A stretch of 64,000 nucleotides of DNA, taken from NCBI GenBank assembly GCA_947455215.1, contig CANGNA010000020.1:1-64000 (forward strand), read 5' to 3'. Both the position numbers and the translations under genes were made by a program. This DNA is from Chitinophagaceae bacterium. Lineage in GTDB: Bacteria; Bacteroidota; Bacteroidia; Chitinophagales; Chitinophagaceae. The notes beneath the pieces were generated by a model. The model saw only the letters and a program-made list of their open reading frames with translations, did no database searches and was not told the origin of the DNA. Within the stretch, counting starts at the first letter, position 1. Each line of letters begins with the position of its first letter. Below are positions 60,229 through 64,000 of this stretch, in pieces.

Positions 60229-61425
60229 ATGCCGCTACATAACCGCATATGGTGGGGAGCACCCCGCAAATTCTCTACCAGCCTTGCCGAGCGCAAGATC
60301 AGCTGGCTGGAGCTGTTTTACGACCTGGTGTATGTGATCGTGATATCGCGGACCACACAGCGGCTGGTACAGCACCCCACGTTTACCGGCCTTAGCGAAT
60401 ATATATACCTTTTTGCGCTAATATTCTGGGGCTGGCTGAACGGCAGCCAATATTATGACCTGCACGGATCGCCCGGAATACGAACACGGTTCATGACACT
60501 GTGGCAGATGATAGCGGTGGCTGCGCTGGCCGTGGCGCTGGATAGCCCGCCCGACAAATTCCTGTTCCGCACTACGGTAAGCATCGCCTTTCTGCAGTTG
60601 TTCATCACCTACCTGTGGTGGAGCGTGGGCATATACGACAAGGAGCACCGGCGGCTGAATTTGCCCTATTCTGTTTGCTACCTGGCAGCGCTGGGCTGCA
60701 TAGTGGGGTCTTTATTTTTGCCTGCAGGTTTTACCACGTTGCTGTTCTGGGCGGCACTGGTGTTCAATTTTCTTCCTCCGTTCCTTACGGCCGTGCGCCT
60801 GCGCGATAGTGTGGGTTCGCTTACCCTGTCATTGAGCATGACGGAGCGGCTGGGGTTGATGGTGATCATTGTATTTGGCGAGGCCATACTGGGCGTCATC
60901 AATGGCATGAGCAATATTGGCGATATTATGGCCGGGCAGTGGGTATGCTTCGGGCTGGGCATACTTATTTTATTTTGTATGTGGTGGGTGTTCTTTGGCC
61001 TGATAGCCGACCGGGAATGCAGGCAGGGCCTGGCAGCGGGCATCACCATGTCGTCTTTATATATACCGGCCATTGCCGCATTGGGCATGACGGGCGCATC
61101 GTTCCCCTTACTGATGAAGGGTGGCGGTAATGCCTGGTGGCCAAGGGCGCTATATGGATCGGGGATAGTTGTTTTCCTGTTGTGTATCATATTGATCAGT
61201 GGTTTTTTAAAATACCCGCAGCGGTACCTGCGGCATAAAAGGCCCATGCAGCTGATGATATTTGCAGCGGCTGTGGCGATAAGCATCATGACAGTCATTA
61301 TGATGCCCGCTACGGCGCTGACCTACCTGGCGGCCTGCTTTGTGGCGCTGGCTATATTGGTGGCTGCCAGCACTGCGCTTTGGGCCAAAATTGAAGGACC
61401 TTATATTGGTGAGGATGCGGTATAA
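60229..61425 (+). CDS. Low-temperature-requirement A (LtrA) family membrane protein
   Basis: A protein of 398 residues with about 11-12 helices. ISWLELFYDLVYVIVISR near residue 24 and TERLGLMVIIVFGEAILGV near 204 are the two LtrA signatures. LtrA was named for cold growth in Listeria; its biochemical role is unknown. Monocistronic, divergent from the cystathionine gene. Confidence 0.9.
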   Translation: MPLHNRIWWGAPRKFSTSLAERKISWLELFYDLVYVIVISRTTQRLVQHPTFTGLSEYIYLFALIFWGWLNGSQYYDLHGSPGIRTRFMTLWQMIAVAALAVALDSPPDKFLFRTTVSIAFLQLFITYLWWSVGIYDKEHRRLNLPYSVCYLAALGCIVGSLFLPAGFTTLLFWAALVFNFLPPFLTAVRLRDSVGSLTLSLSMTERLGLMVIIVFGEAILGVINGMSNIGDIMAGQWVCFGLGILILFCMWWVFFGLIADRECRQGLAAGITMSSLYIPAIAALGMTGASFPLLMKGGGNAWWPRALYGSGIVVFLLCIILISGFLKYPQRYLRHKRPMQLMIFAAAVAISIMTVIMMPATALTYLAACFVALAILVAASTALWAKIEGPYIGEDAV

Positions 61426-61453
61426 AGCCTTTTAAAGGAGGGTGCTTAGCGCC

Positions 61454-61543
61454 AATCACCCCCGACATTCGACAACACGCCTGCGGCTGGTCGAATATCG
61501 TCCCCTCTTTAGGCTGCGCGCAAAGGCCCTACAAGAGGGGAGT
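61454..61543 (+). repeat. Dispersed two-hairpin repeat, copy 3
   Basis: Starts AATCACCCCCGACATTCGAC and contains GTCGAATATCGTCCCCTCTT, as copy 2 at 11346-11415. Here the second hairpin has a longer loop (about 28 nt) before AAGAGGGGAGT. It lies 28 bp after the LtrA stop. Confidence 0.8.
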
Positions 61544-61724
61544 TGCACACTGCATTTCTGCCGATGAAAATTTTTTGAACATTGGCGGCAGTTTTTGCTT
61601 TAGCTGCCGGGGGTTAATTGATTGGTTTGTAAGCCGGTGAATTATATATGGATTTGTAGTATTTCTGCCGGTTGCGCAAAAGTGGCATTTTTTTCTGCCG
61701 GTGTGTTGCGTACCTACGGCAGGC

Positions 61725-62195
61725 TGTGCAGTGGGTGTTGGGGCTTAACTACAAACCTGTTGGCACCTACGGGGCAATGACATTATACGTAGTGTATCTT
61801 TCGCACTTTCAGCGCTCTTACTGGTTTGTTGGTTACCCGGGACTGCATCCCGGGCTATTGTCTTTCGCGCTTTCAGCGCTTTGTGCGGTGGGTGCTGGGG
61901 CTTAACTACAAACCTGTTGCCACCTGCGGGGCAATGACATTATACGTAGGGTATCTTTCGCACTTTCAGCGCTCTTACTGGTTTGTTGGTTACCCGGGAC
62001 TGCATCCCGGGCTATCGTCTTTCGCGCTTTCAGCGCTTTGTGCGGTGGGTGTTGGGGCCTAACTACAAACCTGTTGCCACCTGCGGGACATTGACGTTAA
62101 ACGTAAGATATCTTTCGCACTTACAGAGCTCTTACCGGTTTGTTGGTTACCCGGGACTGCATCCCGGGCTATCGTCTTTCGCGCTTTCAGCGCTT
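61725..62195 (+). repeat. Tandem array of three 157-bp units
   Basis: Unit starts at 61725, 61882 and 62039 (spacing exactly 157 bp). Each unit contains GGGGCTTAACTACAAACCTG, a GGTATCTTTCGCACTTTCAG segment, the hairpin CCCGGGA-5-TCCCGGG, and CTTTCGCGCTTTCAGCGCTT. Units one and two are nearly identical; the third has more substitutions. Because 157 is not a multiple of three and the apparent overlapping frames simply restart, the array is not coding. Confidence 0.9.
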
Positions 62196-62774
62196 TGATT
62201 TTGGGTCTCAATAGTATTGCGCTTACAGTAAGCATATTCATGCGCAGGGCGGATGCGTATAGGACAAACGATTGTAAATAGTTCTGTGGTATAGTAAGAT
62301 AGGTAATGCGCAATGCCGATGTGTACAAGCCGATGACCTGTGTTTCTGTTTTCATATGTAGGGTTGCATTGTTTTGGCAATGCGGGTGCAAATTGGTATT
62401 TAATCTGCTAACGGGCAAAAACGCCACGCATCATTAACAGAATTTTTGAGTGATAATGTGGATAACGGAACGTAAATGATTGACCTGGTGGGAGATGCCT
62501 TTTTGTGTGATTTTAAAAAAGTTTTGGGGCACCCGGGCGGGTTGTCGCCAACATATGTGATGGTATTACAAATGCCGCCGGACTGGGAAATAGGTAATCT
62601 AAAATGAGGTGAGATATACAGCGAATCAGGAGATTCGTTTACTTGAGTGGTCACGAGAGCGCTGCGCTGAAATCTCGCGATAAAAAAGGCGAAATATTCT
62701 ATTCATCTATACTAGTGCGATGCCTGACACTTGCAACATATATTATAAAGTAGCGCCTTAAAAACAATAAATTC
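62196..62774. other. Gene-free stretch after the tandem repeat
   Basis: No supported gene. It becomes AT-rich toward 62.75 kb. With the repeats, the gene gap from LtrA to the kelch protein is about 1.39 kb. Confidence 0.6.
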
Positions 62775-62782
62775 TATATTTG
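62775..62782 (+). promoter_or_regulatory. -7 box of the kelch-protein gene
   Basis: TATATTTG, matching TAnnTTTG, 29 bp before the ATG at 62812. No TTTG at the ideal distance. Confidence 0.5.
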
Positions 62783-62811
62783 TGTTTACATCACTACTTT
62801 AACACATTGCT

Positions 62812-64000
62812 ATGACACACTCCAAACATGTAATCCTGTTATCATTTATTCTCGTTATTCAAACCATTTTTTTTCCTTTCAGCCAAATGTATGCGCAAAC
62901 TCCCGGGCAGTGGGCATGGGAAAAGGGCAGCGACACTTCGAATTATATCGGAAATTTTGGGACACAAGGTGTGGCAGATGCTGCGAACCAACCGCCAGGT
63001 CTTTACGAGGCCTGCGAATGGACAGATCTCGATGGCAATTTCTGGTTGTATGGTGGAAATCGTATAAATGCATTCAGTGATGACTTGTGGAAATATGATC
63101 CGGTAACGGCTACCTGGACCTGGGTGCGGGGACACAATTCCCCCAATAACAGGGCAGTGTATGGCATCCAGGGTATTCCTTCTCCTGTCAATTCACCGGG
63201 GTTAAGAACGACAAGTTATTCGTGGGTTGACCATAATGGAGATCTTTGGTTATATGGTGGGTTAGGCTATTACGACATGAACTCCGCTATTCCATATTCA
63301 GACCTCTGGCGCTATAATATTGCCACTAATATGTGGACATGGATGAAAGGAGATTCAGGCAATAGCATTGCCGCCCCCCATTATGGTTCAAAGGGTGTGG
63401 AGGCCCCCTCCAACAGGCCTGGTGCAATTGATGAAATGGGGATTGCCTGGACATCGGGGAACAATGACCTATGGTTGCTTGATTACAATGGCTGCCTGTG
63501 GAAGTACAGGATTGCCACAAACTCCTGGACCTGGATGAAAGGAGATACAATTTTGTATCCTGCACCGATATATGGGACAAAAGGAGTAGCAGCCCCAAAT
63601 AACACCCCAGGTTATAACTATTTTTCATACACCCGTTGGAAAGATCACGACAATAACCTTTGGTACCTTGAAGGTGGCAGAATGATATTATGGAAGTACA
63701 GCATCGCAAGCAATATGTGGACATGGGTAAATGGAGATACTACAGACCTAATACCCTACTATGGCCCCATGCCGTGCGATCACGAAGATGATACGCTGAG
63801 ACCGCAAGGCAGAGCAGAAACAAGAGCCTGCTGGTTGGATGGCTGCGACAATTTATGGCTAATGGGAGGTCATGGCCCTTATACAAGCCTCAACGACCTG
63901 TTATACTATGATATGTCGCATGACGAGTGGGTGTGGGTAGACAATGATACAACATTGCGTGATACCAGTATTTACGGAACACTGGGTTCTCCGGGAGTAT
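62812..64000 (+). CDS. Secreted kelch-repeat protein, 3' end beyond the window
   Basis: Open from ATG 62812 to the last base, at least 396 codons. A signal peptide (VILLSFILVIQTIFFPFSQMYAQ) is followed by kelch-like blades of about 50-65 residues with the pattern D-G-N-LWLYGG...DLW-YD--T--W-W--G. Examples are FWLYGGNRINAFSDDLWKYD, LWLYGGLGYY, NLWYLEGG and NLWLMGGHGPY. A beta-propeller is expected. By analogy to similar Bacteroidota proteins the missing part probably ends in a T9SS sorting domain, but this cannot be seen. Confidence 0.85.
   Translation, partial: MTHSKHVILLSFILVIQTIFFPFSQMYAQTPGQWAWEKGSDTSNYIGNFGTQGVADAANQPPGLYEACEWTDLDGNFWLYGGNRINAFSDDLWKYDPVTATWTWVRGHNSPNNRAVYGIQGIPSPVNSPGLRTTSYSWVDHNGDLWLYGGLGYYDMNSAIPYSDLWRYNIATNMWTWMKGDSGNSIAAPHYGSKGVEAPSNRPGAIDEMGIAWTSGNNDLWLLDYNGCLWKYRIATNSWTWMKGDTILYPAPIYGTKGVAAPNNTPGYNYFSYTRWKDHDNNLWYLEGGRMILWKYSIASNMWTWVNGDTTDLIPYYGPMPCDHEDDTLRPQGRAETRACWLDGCDNLWLMGGHGPYTSLNDLLYYDMSHDEWVWVDNDTTLRDTSIYGTLGSPGV

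Noticed and set aside
61725-62195. CRISPR-like array
   Set aside because: Units are 157 bp with no unique spacers, and no cas genes are present.
61672-62198. Overlapping frames of 71-78 codons with nearly identical peptides in the tandem repeat
   Set aside because: They arise because each 157-bp unit restarts the same frame; unit length is not a multiple of three, and no ribosome-binding or conserved protein is evident.

Overview
The window is chromosomal DNA of a Bacteroidota bacterium, most likely in the Chitinophagales/Chitinophagaceae. The evidence is: several proteins ending in type IX secretion (Por) sorting domains; Bacteroidota-type promoters (TAnnTTTG -7 boxes, two of them with TTTG exactly 19 bp upstream); a fused SecDF; DUF4421, WbqC and TIGR02757 proteins; two genes of the futalosine menaquinone pathway; and tRNA genes without an encoded CCA. 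Gene density is high. No prophage, CRISPR array or rRNA operon is visible.

Layout. 0-1.4 kb: the 3' stub of an IS110-like transposase, then a gene-free stretch full of dispersed repeats. 1.4-7.4 kb: a GH125 mannosidase, a giant SBBP-repeat T9SS cargo protein and a half-size EamA transporter. 7.5-11.3 kb: a sugar-modification operon (acyltransferase 3, NeuD-type acetyltransferase, DegT aminotransferase), then dapD. 11.5-22.5 kb: MscS channel, a frameshifted lipoprotein, Uma2, SecDF, TIGR02757, DUF4421, a stand-alone B12-binding protein with an enoyl-CoA hydratase, an outer-membrane protein and an SDR. 22.8-26.2 kb: a second glycan operon (WbqC, GT2, NeuD, WecE-like). 26.4-28.2 kb: a sulfur/redox operon (two rhodaneses, a DUF2892 membrane protein, thioredoxin) beside its probable Crp/Fnr regulator. 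28.3-33.4 kb: a polytopic membrane protein, a CAU-anticodon tRNA, peroxiredoxin and two T9SS cargo proteins. 33.7-42.4 kb: rpmH-rnpA-yidD, a hexapeptide protein, ArsR, TsaB, RidA, an Xre/ParS-RES toxin-antitoxin pair, GlnRS, a LysM glucosaminidase and Hpt. 42.5-50.7 kb: secreted proteins, MqnD and MqnB, a eukaryote-like 6-pyruvoyl-tetrahydropterin synthase with FolE, and tRNA-Pro. 50.9-58.0 kb: an accessory block of TfoX-like, VOC and orphan membrane proteins, leading into a tightly coupled array of three paralogous four-cysteine membrane proteins and two anchorless TonB-domain proteins. 58.1-61.4 kb: ComA, a cystathionine gamma-synthase/lyase and LtrA. 61.4-62.8 kb: a 3 x 157 bp tandem repeat. 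62.8 kb to the end: a kelch-type secreted protein cut by the window edge.

Most notable: (i) the 54.7-58.0 kb four-cysteine/TonB array, a candidate undescribed envelope system; (ii) rnpA, whose conserved N-terminus can only be reached from an AUU start; (iii) a 12-bp direct repeat flanking the -7 box of the ParS-RES promoter; (iv) a Crp-like site at about -40 of the rhodanese/thioredoxin operon; (v) a lipoprotein gene broken by a 2-bp duplication; (vi) two families of structured dispersed repeats with copies at both ends of the window.
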